From Clostridia bacterium (lineage in GTDB: Bacteria > Bacillota > DSM-521 > Neomoorellales > SLTJ01): DNA of 21,948 nt. The DNA is taken from positions 1 through 21,948 of the forward strand of contig JACIYD010000001.1 of assembly GCA_014360105.1 (NCBI GenBank), written 5' to 3'. The position numbers and the translations under genes are program-made. Under the pieces are notes generated by a model. That model searched no databases and was not told where the DNA came from. It saw only the letters and a list, made by a program, of their open reading frames with translations. Every line of letters begins with the position of its first letter. Position 1 is the stretch's first letter. Positions 7,258 through 14,329 of this stretch are shown piece by piece.

Positions 7258-8115
7258 TTATAGCCCGTGATACCGCCCCGCCAGCGTCATCGCCACATAC
7301 TGGTGGATGTCGCGGATCTGGCGGCGGGCCTCCTCCCGGCCCAGGACGAGGTTTCCCGGGTCGGCCCTTTTGAGGGCGGCCAATTCTTCTTTGGTGGGCA
7401 GGGGGGCGGTTTTGATTTGCGGGGCCGTTTTCAGGTCCCAGTTGACGTAGCTTTTGATCTCGTCCACGGTAATACCGGGGTAGAGGGTGTCGAGGTACAT
7501 CTCGTGGGTTTGGGGATCAAAGCGAAAAACAGCCTTGTCGGTGACCACCGCCACCGGGCCGCCGCCCACCAGGCCCGCTTTTTGCCTGGCCTGGGGGGTG
7601 CCGTCCAGGTACCCCGGGGTGGTGATGTAGTCCACCCGGGGGAGAAAGCGCTTCTTTTGCATTTTCATCATGATGACGGTGCGGCCCACGGAGGAGCCGA
7701 TGTCGTTGCCGCCGCCACTTCCGGGGAGGCGCACCTGGGGATGGTAATAGTCCCCTTCGCCGAAGATGGCGGTGCTGTTGATGTTGCCGTATTTGTCCAC
7801 CTGGGCCGCGCCCAAAACGCCCACGTCGTAAAAGGCGGCCTGGAGGTCGCCGAACACGCGCCATTCGCTGGTAAGGGCGGTGGCGCCGTCGGCGGCGCTG
7901 GAGTCGCCGACGTTAAAGTCAACGCGCCATTTTCTGGGGCCGATACAGCCGGACTCGTAGACGATGGTGAGGTTGGGGGCATGAAGCATCTGGGCCACGA
8001 TGCCGGCCATGAGGGTGAGGCCGATCCCGACGAAGACGATTTCGCCGTCTTTTAGTTCTTTGGCGGTCATCAGGGCCATCATTTGGCCCGGGACGTAGGG
8101 CAGTTCTTTTTCCAT
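7258..8115 (-). CDS. gctB: CoA-transferase subunit B, glutaconate CoA-transferase family
   Basis: This 285-residue beta subunit of a family I CoA-transferase moves CoA from an acyl-CoA donor onto a carboxylic acid. The sequence TIVYESG places Glu54 at the position of the catalytic glutamate (Glu54) of Acidaminococcus GctB, as I recall that protein. GSGGGNDIGSS (about 131-141) matches the oxyanion-hole GSGG(A/G)N region, and YGNINSTAI matches the YGNVNSTSI block. The IpdB branch of this superfamily lacks the Glu, which argues against that assignment. GAGGAGG lies 7 bases before the ATG. A strong hairpin separates it from gctA. Substrate unknown; a C5 dicarboxylate or hydroxyacid is a guess from family and transporter. 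Confidence 0.88.
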   Translation of the reverse strand: MEKELPYVPGQMMALMTAKELKDGEIVFVGIGLTLMAGIVAQMLHAPNLTIVYESGCIGPRKWRVDFNVGDSSAADGATALTSEWRVFGDLQAAFYDVGVLGAAQVDKYGNINSTAIFGEGDYYHPQVRLPGSGGGNDIGSSVGRTVIMMKMQKKRFLPRVDYITTPGYLDGTPQARQKAGLVGGGPVAVVTDKAVFRFDPQTHEMYLDTLYPGITVDEIKSYVNWDLKTAPQIKTAPLPTKEELAALKRADPGNLVLGREEARRQIRDIHQYVAMTLAGRYHGL

Positions 8116-8140
8116 CGTCTCTTCCTCCTCGATCTTTTAC

Positions 8141-8197
8141 AAAAGCGGGCCGGACGCCCAGGGAGGAGCTAGGCAACCAGGGACGCCCGGCCCGTTT
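8141..8197 (-). terminator. Intercistronic hairpin between gctA and gctB (attenuator or processing site)
   Basis: On the minus strand AAAACGGGCCGGGCGTCC pairs with GGGCGTCCGGCCCGCTTTT through a stem of about 17 pairs with two G-U pairs and one bulge, closing a loop of about 20 bases. The 3' arm ends in CTTTT, giving a terminator-like outline with a short U-tract. Its place inside a two-subunit enzyme operon suggests partial termination or mRNA protection. Confidence 0.55.
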
Positions 8198-8206
8198 TAA
8201 GACCTT

Positions 8207-9133
8207 TTAGGCCGGCAGGCGGTTAAACTGGCGCTCGAGGTGCTGCAGGGCGAAAAGCCTGTCCCAGCCTACTTTGGCGCAGTATTCCTGGTGGTCGCGG
8301 CAGCCGTAAACGTAGGTGTCAAGCCAGGCTAAAAAGCCTTCTCTCGTTTTGGCCATCTCGTGGTATTGGCCGCAGAAGAGTACGTCATAGGCGTAGTAGC
8401 CGTAGCAGGACTGGGGGTGGCAGCCGAAGGGGACGTGCACGACGGCGTCCACGCAGTAAAACGGGATGGCGGTTAGGTTGGCCTGGCGTTTGATTTCCTC
8501 AGGAGGCACGATTTCTTCGCAGGTGAGCACCACCCTTTTGGCGGCGCGCACTTTGTTTTCGTCGCTTCCCGTGAAGCCCCAGATCTGGCCGTTGCCGGTA
8601 ATATCCGCCCTTTGCACGTGGATGAAGGCGACGTCGGGTCTTGCTGCGGGGACGAGGGCCAGGGGCTGGCCCTCGAAGGGGTCTTGGATCACTTTGACCT
8701 TCTGGTTGTATTTTAGGATGTCCGAGCCCAGCATGGAGCGGGTGGGCATGAAGGGCAAGTTCAGGGCGGCGGCCAAAAAGCGCATGCTGATGGCCGCGTT
8801 GGTCCAGTCCTCCACTTCCACCCGGTAAGGGATGCCTTGTTCGATGCTGCGTCTGAAATTGGGGGCAAGGCCGAGGGCGCCGTAGCCGAAATAGGCGCCT
8901 TCCCATTTTTTAAGTAAGCCTGCGCCCACCAGGATGTCGGTGATGTCGGTTTTGCTGTCGTCGATGACGGTGAGGTCCTTTTTGCCCTGGCGCACGATCT
9001 CGTGCACCACGGCGACACAGTCGCGGCCGATGAAGCCGCCGAAGGTGAGGGTGGCGCCGTCAAAGACAAAGCGGCTAACCGCCTCGGCGAGGGTCATTTG
9101 TTTGTTGGTGGCCCGACGCTGGTTATGTTGCAT
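8207..9133 (-). CDS. gctA: CoA-transferase subunit A, glutaconate CoA-transferase family
   Basis: This 308-residue alpha subunit partners the beta subunit encoded directly downstream. It has the family's N-terminal FGGFIGRDCVAVVHEIVRQGKKDLTVIDD stretch, which resembles the GctA GGF…R…A…EI.R…LT pattern. A central RSMLGSDIL segment and DVAFIHVQRADITGNGQIWG (about 168-187) match the family core. It is Tyr/Cys-rich near the C-terminus (CHPQSCYGYYAYDVLFCGQYH). GGAGG lies 9 bases before ATG 9133, and the gene starts 50 bases after the TRAP permease stop, so it is in the same operon. The alpha subunit carries no catalytic Glu in this family. Substrate not determinable from sequence. Confidence 0.87.
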   Translation of the reverse strand: MQHNQRRATNKQMTLAEAVSRFVFDGATLTFGGFIGRDCVAVVHEIVRQGKKDLTVIDDSKTDITDILVGAGLLKKWEGAYFGYGALGLAPNFRRSIEQGIPYRVEVEDWTNAAISMRFLAAALNLPFMPTRSMLGSDILKYNQKVKVIQDPFEGQPLALVPAARPDVAFIHVQRADITGNGQIWGFTGSDENKVRAAKRVVLTCEEIVPPEEIKRQANLTAIPFYCVDAVVHVPFGCHPQSCYGYYAYDVLFCGQYHEMAKTREGFLAWLDTYVYGCRDHQEYCAKVGWDRLFALQHLERQFNRLPA

Positions 9134-9183
9134 GCTCTGATACCTCCACTAGCTTCGGTAGTAACCTTCCCCGCTTCTTGCTC

Positions 9184-11097
9184 CTAGGCCCCCGCTTCCA
9201 CCGACCGGCGCCCGGGCGCCCCAACCGGCACCTTTCTGCCCTTGCCGAACTGCACGGTCAGGGCGATGGCAATAAGAATGAAGCCCGTGGTATCGGTAAT
9301 CATGCCGGGATGGATCAGCAAAAGCGCGCCGACGAGAAAAAGAAGGCGCTCGACCACCGATGCCGGTTTACGGATGTAGCCAATCATGGCGGCGGCCAAG
9401 CTAGTAACCCCGACGCCGGCAGTGAAGCTGTTCCAGAGGATATGCGGTATCGAACCGACGGCAATTAGCGTCGGCGAGTAGGCATACATGAAGGGAACGA
9501 TAAACGCGCCCATGGCCAGGCGGCAGGCGGTAAAGCCGATGCGCATCGGCTCGTCCTTGGCAATGCCGGCCGCAGCGTAGGCGGCCAGCGCCACGGGCGG
9601 CGTGATGGCCGAGATAATGGCGAAGTAAAAGACGAAGAGGTGCGCGGCAAGCGGGAGCAAGCCCATTTTTACGAGAGCAGGCGCCGCCATCGTCCCGACG
9701 ACGATGTAGGAGGCCGTAGTCGGCATGCCCATGCCCATCAGGATGGAAACAACGGACGTAAGCACCAAGGCGAGAAGGAGGTGCCCCCCGGAGACCTCCA
9801 CAATGAAGGCGGAGAGTTTCATTCCCAGCCCGGTAACGTTGAAACTCCCGATGACCAACCCTGCCGCGGCGCAGGCCAGAGCCACGGTAATGGTATTCCG
9901 CGCCGCGTCCAGTATACCTTCCTTCAGTCGCGGCCAGGTGAGCCAGGTGCTACGCTTGAAGAAGGAAACGATTACCAGAGCGATGATGGCGTAAAAAGCC
10001 GACCGCGTGGGCGTATATTGGAGCGTGAGGAAATAAACGAGCACCGCCAGCGGGATGAGAAGCTGCCCGCCTTCTTTGAGCACCGCCTTTACCTGGGGCA
10101 ACCTTTCCCGGGGCAAGCCTCGCAACCCCAGGCGGCAGGCCTCAAAGTGCACGCCCATCATAATGCCCAGGTAATAGAGAACGGCTGGAATGGCTGCCGC
10201 CAGGCAGACTTTGAGATACGGGATGCCGAGGAATTCGGCAATAATGAAGGCTGCGGCGCCCATCACGGGCGGCATCAACTGCCCGCCGGAGGAAGCGCAG
10301 GCCTCGACCGCGCCGGCAAAATGCGGTTTGTAGCCGTTTGCCTTCATCAGGGGGATGGTAAAAGTGCCGGTACCTGCCACGTTGGCCACCGCGCTGCCGG
10401 AGATAGTGCCCATGAGCCCGCTGGCCAGGACGGCCGTCTTTGCCGGCCCGCCGGTATAGCGACCCATCAAAGCCATGGCCAGGTCAATGAGGAACTTCCC
10501 CATCCCTGATTTTTCCAGCATGGTCGTTAAGAAGACGAAAAGGAAGATGTAACTGGCGGAAACGCCCAAGGGCAGGCCGAAGATGCCCTCGGTTGTAAGG
10601 TACATTTGCGAAACCACGCGCGCCAGCGAGTAGCCCTTATGCCCCAGAAGCCCGGGTAGCCAGGGGCCAAAAAAGTTATACAGTAAAAAGATCGCGGCAA
10701 TAATGGTCAGCGCCGGACCCGTGCCGCGGCGCGTGGCCTCCAGCACGAGCAAGATCATGATCACGCCGAAAACCACATCCGCTGTGGTGGGGCTGCCAAG
10801 GCGGAGCACGATTTGCTGATAGTTAAAGATAATGTAGGCGCCGGCAGCAACGGCAAGGACCGCGAGGAGCCAGTCGAGCATGCTCCAGGCCAGTCCTTTC
10901 GCTTTCCGGCTGAACGGGTAGCTCAGGAAAACCAGCACCATAATCAAAGTGATGTGGATATCGCGCTGAATCCAGGCCGTAAGCATGGAGACGCCGGCCG
11001 TGTAAAGCTGAAAGGCCGTTAAGACAATGGCTACGGCGAGGACCACCGTTTGCACCGACAGCAATCTCTTCTTGCCCTCTGCTGCAGGTATGGCCAT
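9184..11097 (-). CDS. TRAP transporter fused permease, TAXI type (DctQM fusion)
   Basis: This 637-residue membrane protein joins the small (DctQ-like) and large (DctM-like) subunits of a tripartite ion-gradient-driven importer. The N-terminal third has hydrophobic segments separated by charged RRGT and RKAK loops. The DctM part has the TAXI-branch features MGTISGSAVANVAGTGTFTIPLMK, EACASSGGQLMPPVMGAAAF and MGMGMPTTASYIVVGT, and ends in several further helices. ATG at 11097 was chosen because GGAGGTGA lies 7 bases upstream; an in-frame start 36 bases earlier lacks a clear site. It follows the DUF1850 gene and precedes gctA. It takes substrate from the TAXI receptor gene upstream. Confidence 0.93.
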   Translation of the reverse strand: MAIPAAEGKKRLLSVQTVVLAVAIVLTAFQLYTAGVSMLTAWIQRDIHITLIMVLVFLSYPFSRKAKGLAWSMLDWLLAVLAVAAGAYIIFNYQQIVLRLGSPTTADVVFGVIMILLVLEATRRGTGPALTIIAAIFLLYNFFGPWLPGLLGHKGYSLARVVSQMYLTTEGIFGLPLGVSASYIFLFVFLTTMLEKSGMGKFLIDLAMALMGRYTGGPAKTAVLASGLMGTISGSAVANVAGTGTFTIPLMKANGYKPHFAGAVEACASSGGQLMPPVMGAAAFIIAEFLGIPYLKVCLAAAIPAVLYYLGIMMGVHFEACRLGLRGLPRERLPQVKAVLKEGGQLLIPLAVLVYFLTLQYTPTRSAFYAIIALVIVSFFKRSTWLTWPRLKEGILDAARNTITVALACAAAGLVIGSFNVTGLGMKLSAFIVEVSGGHLLLALVLTSVVSILMGMGMPTTASYIVVGTMAAPALVKMGLLPLAAHLFVFYFAIISAITPPVALAAYAAAGIAKDEPMRIGFTACRLAMGAFIVPFMYAYSPTLIAVGSIPHILWNSFTAGVGVTSLAAAMIGYIRKPASVVERLLFLVGALLLIHPGMITDTTGFILIAIALTVQFGKGRKVPVGAPGRRSVEAGA

Positions 11098-11151
11098 CCC
11101 TTCCTCACCTCCGCGGGGAATGAGCAATCTCACCGCTAGCCTTTAGCGAAT

Positions 11152-11664
11152 TCAACCTTTTTGGCGTTTGTTCGCGTACTTCCACCAGAGCCAGTGGACA
11201 ACCGTCCCCCTAGACGTGCCGATGTGCACCAGGGAATAAGCTGGTGCGTAATACCAAAGGTGGTATTCCTTGCCGCGGTAGACCAGCCGGTGGTCGGCTA
11301 CCGCCCCCACCCGTAGCGGCAAAAACTTTAGGCGCCGGTTCATCCCCTCGATCACCGTCCAACCCTTTTCCGCCCGAATCGTCCCCTCTCCCATATAACC
11401 AAGACCCGCCCCCACCGCTTCGAACCGCGTTGCCGTCAAGACCACGTTGCCCTCATCCAGCTTGTATGTATCTTCTACCTGCCGCCGGGTGACGGAATGC
11501 GTATAACGCAGGTAAAAGACTTCGCCCTGTCGTACCGGTCGCGCCCAGACGACCGCGCGGTTATCCGCCTGTACGACCGTAAGCCAGGAAACCGGCGTGC
11601 CGAGGCAAAGAGCCAGAAAGGCCAAAAGGAACAGGAACCGGCGAAACCGAAGAAGACTGCCCAT
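11152..11664 (-). CDS. DUF1850 domain protein, TRAP-associated
   Basis: The 170-residue protein has a basic start and one hydrophobic segment (about residues 9-30), a likely signal peptide or anchor, so the rest should face outside the membrane. YTHSV (54-58), a Glu/Asp-containing stretch VEDTYKL, and FEAVGAGLGYMGEG (81-94) match the DUF1850 pattern. DUF1850 proteins are often encoded between the TAXI receptor and the fused permease, as here; their role is unknown. The start is uncertain: only GAGG just before ATG 11664 serves as a site, and no other in-frame start with signal-peptide character was found. It ends 54 bases before the permease start. Confidence 0.8.
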   Translation of the reverse strand: MGSLLRFRRFLFLLAFLALCLGTPVSWLTVVQADNRAVVWARPVRQGEVFYLRYTHSVTRRQVEDTYKLDEGNVVLTATRFEAVGAGLGYMGEGTIRAEKGWTVIEGMNRRLKFLPLRVGAVADHRLVYRGKEYHLWYYAPAYSLVHIGTSRGTVVHWLWWKYANKRQKG

Positions 11665-11727
11665 GCCTCGCTTGTATACCCCGTTGGCACCCTTGCGGGT
11701 GTGGATTAACCCCGCGCAAAAGGCAAG

Positions 11728-11822
11728 GGGCTCCGGGACCTGCCAGGACCCTTTCCGTATCTCTCCACCGTCCTAGAGCAACGGGTCGCGCTCCAAATCT
11801 CCACCCTTTGCTCCCGGAGCCC
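11728..11822 (-). promoter_or_regulatory. Long-range stem in the TAXI receptor-DUF1850 gap
   Basis: GGGCTCCGGGA at 11728-11738 is exactly complementary to TCCCGGAGCCC at 11812-11822, extended by AAGG/CCTT with one bulge. The two arms enclose about 73 bases that can form smaller hairpins (GAGC…GCTC, CCTGGCAGG). It looks like a structured RNA domain between the two cistrons. It has no match to a riboswitch I recognise. Confidence 0.45.
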
Positions 11823-11839
11823 TTTAAGGCGACACACCC

Positions 11840-11861
11840 CCTGGCCGGAGCTTTGGCCAGG
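11840..11861 (-). promoter_or_regulatory. Stem-loop just after the TAXI receptor gene
   Basis: CCTGGCC and GGCCAGG form a perfect 7-base-pair stem with an 8-base loop, 28 bases after the receptor stop. There is no U-tract in transcript orientation (GGGGGTGTG follows), so it is better explained as an mRNA 3'-end protector or processing site than as an intrinsic terminator. Confidence 0.45.
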
Positions 11862-11888
11862 CGTGGTAGCCAACCTCGTTTTGCTTGC

Positions 11889-12917
11889 CTACTTCATCTC
11901 CGGCGGCAGGAGTTCGGCCGGAACCTGCTTATTGATCTCTTTCATATACTTCACCACACCGGGGTGCAGCGGCGCGACTGCGTTCTGCAAGGTGGCGTCA
12001 GGCGTGGTGTACTTGGCACCCGGGTAAACTTGAATGATCTCGTCTACGTGTTCATAAACGGCCTTGATGATCTGGTAGGCCAGGTCTTCCGCCATATTCT
12101 TGCTGACCACCACCGTATTCCAGACCGAAGGCGCCTTGACCGCATAATCCACGCCCTGGTAGGTGCCCGCGGGCAGCTCCATGCTGGCATAATACGGGTG
12201 CTTTTCCTGGACCTTGGCCAATTCTTCGTCGGTGAAGCCAATCAGCCGGATCTTGTGGGTGGTCGCCAGGTCCATCACCGAAGAAGTGGGCGGACCGACC
12301 GACCAGATGCCCACATCGATCACTTTGTCGCGGAGCGCCTCGGTGTTCTCACTGAAGGAGAGGCGGAAGACGTTAAAGTCGTTATAGGTAATGCCGAGGG
12401 CCTCCAGGACCTGGCGCGCCATTACCTCGGTACCGCTGCCCGGCGCCCCAACGGACACTTTCTTCCCTTTGAGGTCGTTCATGGTCTTAATGGGATACTC
12501 CTGAAGGGTAACCACATGGAAGAAATGCGGGTACATTTCAAAAAGGGTGCGCACTTCCAGCGGCTTGTCGAATTCCGCGATTCCCTTGATGGCGTGGAAG
12601 ACCGCGTCATCCATGCACAGGCCTAGCTGGGCCTCGCCGCTGGCCACCAGCCGCAAGTTCTCCACTGAAGCCCCGGTAACCTCGGCGGTGGCTTCAACAT
12701 TCGGGACGTATTTGTTGATGATGTTCGCAACTGCGCCACCATACGGATAGTAAGTACCGCCGGTGCCGCCGGTCCCGATGGAAATGCGCTGCTTCGCGCC
12801 GCCGGCAGCCTGCCCCGGTTGGCCCTCCTGCTTGCCGCCGCAGGCGGAAAGAAGCATCAACCCTAGAATAACCAGCATCACCAGACCAAACGTTAACCAG
12901 CCCTTTTTGCGCCACAT
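11889..12917 (-). CDS. TAXI family TRAP transporter solute-binding lipoprotein
   Basis: This 342-residue extracytoplasmic receptor has a type II signal peptide with lipobox LLSAC and Cys26. The mature protein opens with a Gly/Gln-rich linker, then the TAXI hallmark IGTGGTGGTYYPYGGAVANIINK (about 47-69). VSVGAPGSGTEVMA (about 155-168) marks the start of the second ligand-binding element, and VGIWSVGPPTS is in the second lobe. TAXI receptors studied so far favour C5 acids such as glutamate, but the ligand here cannot be read from sequence. GGGAGGAGG lies about 12 bases before ATG 12917, with AAAAGG closer. It is the first structural gene of the transport unit. Confidence 0.93.
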   Translation of the reverse strand: MWRKKGWLTFGLVMLVILGLMLLSACGGKQEGQPGQAAGGAKQRISIGTGGTGGTYYPYGGAVANIINKYVPNVEATAEVTGASVENLRLVASGEAQLGLCMDDAVFHAIKGIAEFDKPLEVRTLFEMYPHFFHVVTLQEYPIKTMNDLKGKKVSVGAPGSGTEVMARQVLEALGITYNDFNVFRLSFSENTEALRDKVIDVGIWSVGPPTSSVMDLATTHKIRLIGFTDEELAKVQEKHPYYASMELPAGTYQGVDYAVKAPSVWNTVVVSKNMAEDLAYQIIKAVYEHVDEIIQVYPGAKYTTPDATLQNAVAPLHPGVVKYMKEINKQVPAELLPPEMK

Positions 12918-13055
12918 GCCTTTTCCGCGCCTCCTCCCTCGTTACTCTTGCCCCCGAAAAGCCATGGCGGTCAATCCATCCCTTTCCCGCTCTTCCCCAC
13001 CTCCCTCTTCGCCAACAAAGGCCAAGGCACTTACTTACCCACAGTTTGCTTCTTC

Positions 13056-13259
13056 CGGTCTTTGGCTTTCTCGCTGGTGTGAACCTCGCGGGCCGAACTG
13101 AGGACTGCACTGGGCTTGAGGTGGGCCCGCGGCTCGTGCGCGCCCTCCATGGCGGCACGACCAGCTTGGGCCATTCATTAGCCTCCGGCCGGCCTGCGCC
13201 CTCGTGAAAAGCCCGGCTCGCCGCGATGCTGAAATTCTTGCGCCGGGTGCCAAAGACCG
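13056..13259. repeat. Possible element bounded by 11-bp inverted repeat CGGTCTTTGGC
   Basis: CGGTCTTTGGC occurs exactly at 13056-13066 on the plus strand and at 13259 to 13249 on the minus strand, about 200 bp apart. The right end is the start of R2 copy b. CAGTTTGCTTC just before the left end resembles the GGGTTTGCTTC of R1, which is also followed by CCGGTCTTTGAC near 7055. Confidence 0.4.
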
Positions 13260-13262
13260 CCC
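13161..13262 (-). repeat. R2 repeat copy b
   Basis: Read on the minus strand from 13262, the first 66 bases (GGGCGGTCTTTGGC…GCGAGGGCG) match 17099-17164 on the plus strand at 56 of 66 positions without gaps. Similarity continues with small gaps through CCGGCCGGAGGC to ATGGCCCAAGC. It lies downstream of the IclR gene. No coding function is supported. Confidence 0.75.
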
Positions 13263-13306
13263 GGGTACTTGTTCGCACAAGTGCAAGGATGCCCGCTTCC
13301 CGCCCC

Positions 13307-14122
13307 CTACGTTGGATTCCCCGTCGGCCCTGCCTTGCGCCGCGGGATGACCACGCCCAAGTGGGTACTAATACGATCCGCTTCCTCCTGCAGCGTCCCC
13401 AGGTAGCTCATCAGCAGTTGCTCCCCGAGACGCATATAAGGACCGAGGATGCTCAGGCAGGCAACCACTTCACCGTGCGCGTCCCGCACCGGGACGGAAA
13501 GGCACGAGACCCCCTCGATCCGCTCGCCGAAGCTCGCGGCCCAACCCTGGGCGCGAATGGCCACTAGTTCTGCTTCGAGCTCCTGGCGCGCGGTAATCGT
13601 CCGCCGGGTAAGCGCCTCCAGCTCAATTCCATCCAGGATGCGTTCTCTTTCCTCGTCCGGTAGGTAAGCCAGCAACAACTTGCCGGGGGCGCCGGCATGC
13701 AGCGGTACCGTTACCCCGACCCCAACGGTATATTTCAGAGGCTGGGGACTGGGAATCTCGGCAACGCAAATGCGGCTGGAGCCCTGGCGTACGTAAAGGG
13801 TAATGGTCTCCTTGGTCAGCCGCCACAGCCGCTGCATCGCGGGATAGACAACCTGTACCAGGTCCCCGTGGCGATACAGCGCACCCGACACGAGGCTCAG
13901 GAGGGCCGAACCAAGCGAGTAGCGGCCGGAGACACGATCCTGCATGATGAAGCCCTTCCGCTCAAGGGAGTGGAGGATCCGGTAGGTGGTAGCCTTGCTC
14001 AAGCCCGTCTCCCGGCTGATCTCTGCCAACCCCAGTTCCTTATCCCCAACGGCAAGCAAAACGTCTGCCGCCCGTTCTACCGCGCGGACACCGGTCTTGT
14101 TTTCTTCGCGCTCCTGCGTCAC
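13307..14122 (-). CDS. IclR family transcriptional regulator
   Basis: The 271-residue regulator has an N-terminal winged helix-turn-helix (about residues 12-75; LAEISRETGLSKATTYRILHSLERKGFI) and a C-terminal IclR effector domain (about 85-265) with the typical VPLHAGAPGKLLLAYLP and GVSCLSVPVRDAHGEVVACLSI segments. GTG at 14122 has AAAGGAG 7 bases upstream and gives the normal family length; upstream in-frame ATGs would add a basic tail and run into the operator. It faces the same way as the TAXI-TRAP/CoA-transferase genes and probably controls them in response to their organic-acid substrate or its CoA product. Activator or repressor role cannot be told. Confidence 0.9.
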   Translation of the reverse strand: MTQEREENKTGVRAVERAADVLLAVGDKELGLAEISRETGLSKATTYRILHSLERKGFIMQDRVSGRYSLGSALLSLVSGALYRHGDLVQVVYPAMQRLWRLTKETITLYVRQGSSRICVAEIPSPQPLKYTVGVGVTVPLHAGAPGKLLLAYLPDEERERILDGIELEALTRRTITARQELEAELVAIRAQGWAASFGERIEGVSCLSVPVRDAHGEVVACLSILGPYMRLGEQLLMSYLGTLQEEADRISTHLGVVIPRRKAGPTGNPT

Positions 14123-14187
14123 TGAAGAACTCCTTTCGCTGAGTTTGAACCGGTGTATCATGGCTCGAAACAACTGCCGCCGCCTTG

Positions 14188-14213
14188 GTTTCATGCTATG
14201 AAACATCGTTTCA
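14188..14213. promoter_or_regulatory. Triple half-site operator upstream of the IclR gene
   Basis: GTTTCAT-GCT-ATGAAAC (14188-14204) is a perfect 7-3-7 palindrome. It shares its right arm with a second perfect palindrome TGAAAC-ATC-GTTTCA (14199-14213). This gives three alternating GTTTC/GAAAC half-sites 10 bases apart. GAAAC/GTTTC palindromes resemble known IclR-family operators such as that of KdgR. Confidence 0.65.
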
Positions 14214-14242
14214 ATATATTGCAAGTAATATGTTCGCCGCCA

Positions 14243-14270
14243 ATTATAAAATTCCTTCTACTCCATCTAA
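14243..14270 (-). promoter_or_regulatory. Candidate promoter of the IclR gene
   Basis: A perfect -10 TATAAT lies at 14248 to 14243 on the minus strand in an AT-rich patch unusual for this window. The -35 region (TTAGAT, around 14270) is a poor match, as would suit an activated or regulator-dependent promoter. The operator falls about 20-50 bases downstream of the predicted start. Confidence 0.4.
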
Positions 14271-14329
14271 TTTTTTTAATTACGGAAACCTCACATTTTC
14301 ACCAGTACTTTTAGTGCTCGGCATAAAGG

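Larger units (their letters stand above)
12918..13306. other. IclR-TAXI receptor intergenic region
   Basis: The 389 bases between the IclR stop and the receptor start hold an R2 repeat copy, a perfect 6-bp stem with TCGC loop (ACTTGT…ACAAGT, 13266-13281), and a purine-rich leader just before the receptor. I found no convincing -35/-10 pair here and no copy of the palindrome found upstream of the IclR gene. The receptor operon may therefore be read from the IclR promoter. Confidence 0.5.

Noticed and set aside
12694..13278. Minus-strand frame spanning the R2 repeat and the start of the TAXI receptor
   Set aside because: It overlaps the receptor gene out of frame, and its similarity to a frame at 16912-17250 comes only from the shared R2 repeat.
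13266..13281. ACTTGT-TCGC-ACAAGT hairpin as the IclR gene terminator
   Set aside because: It has a perfect short stem but no following U-run on the minus strand.
14290..14329. AGCACT…AGTACT hairpin as a metX terminator
   Set aside because: The stem is six pairs with a mismatch and lacks a U-tract; too weak to call.
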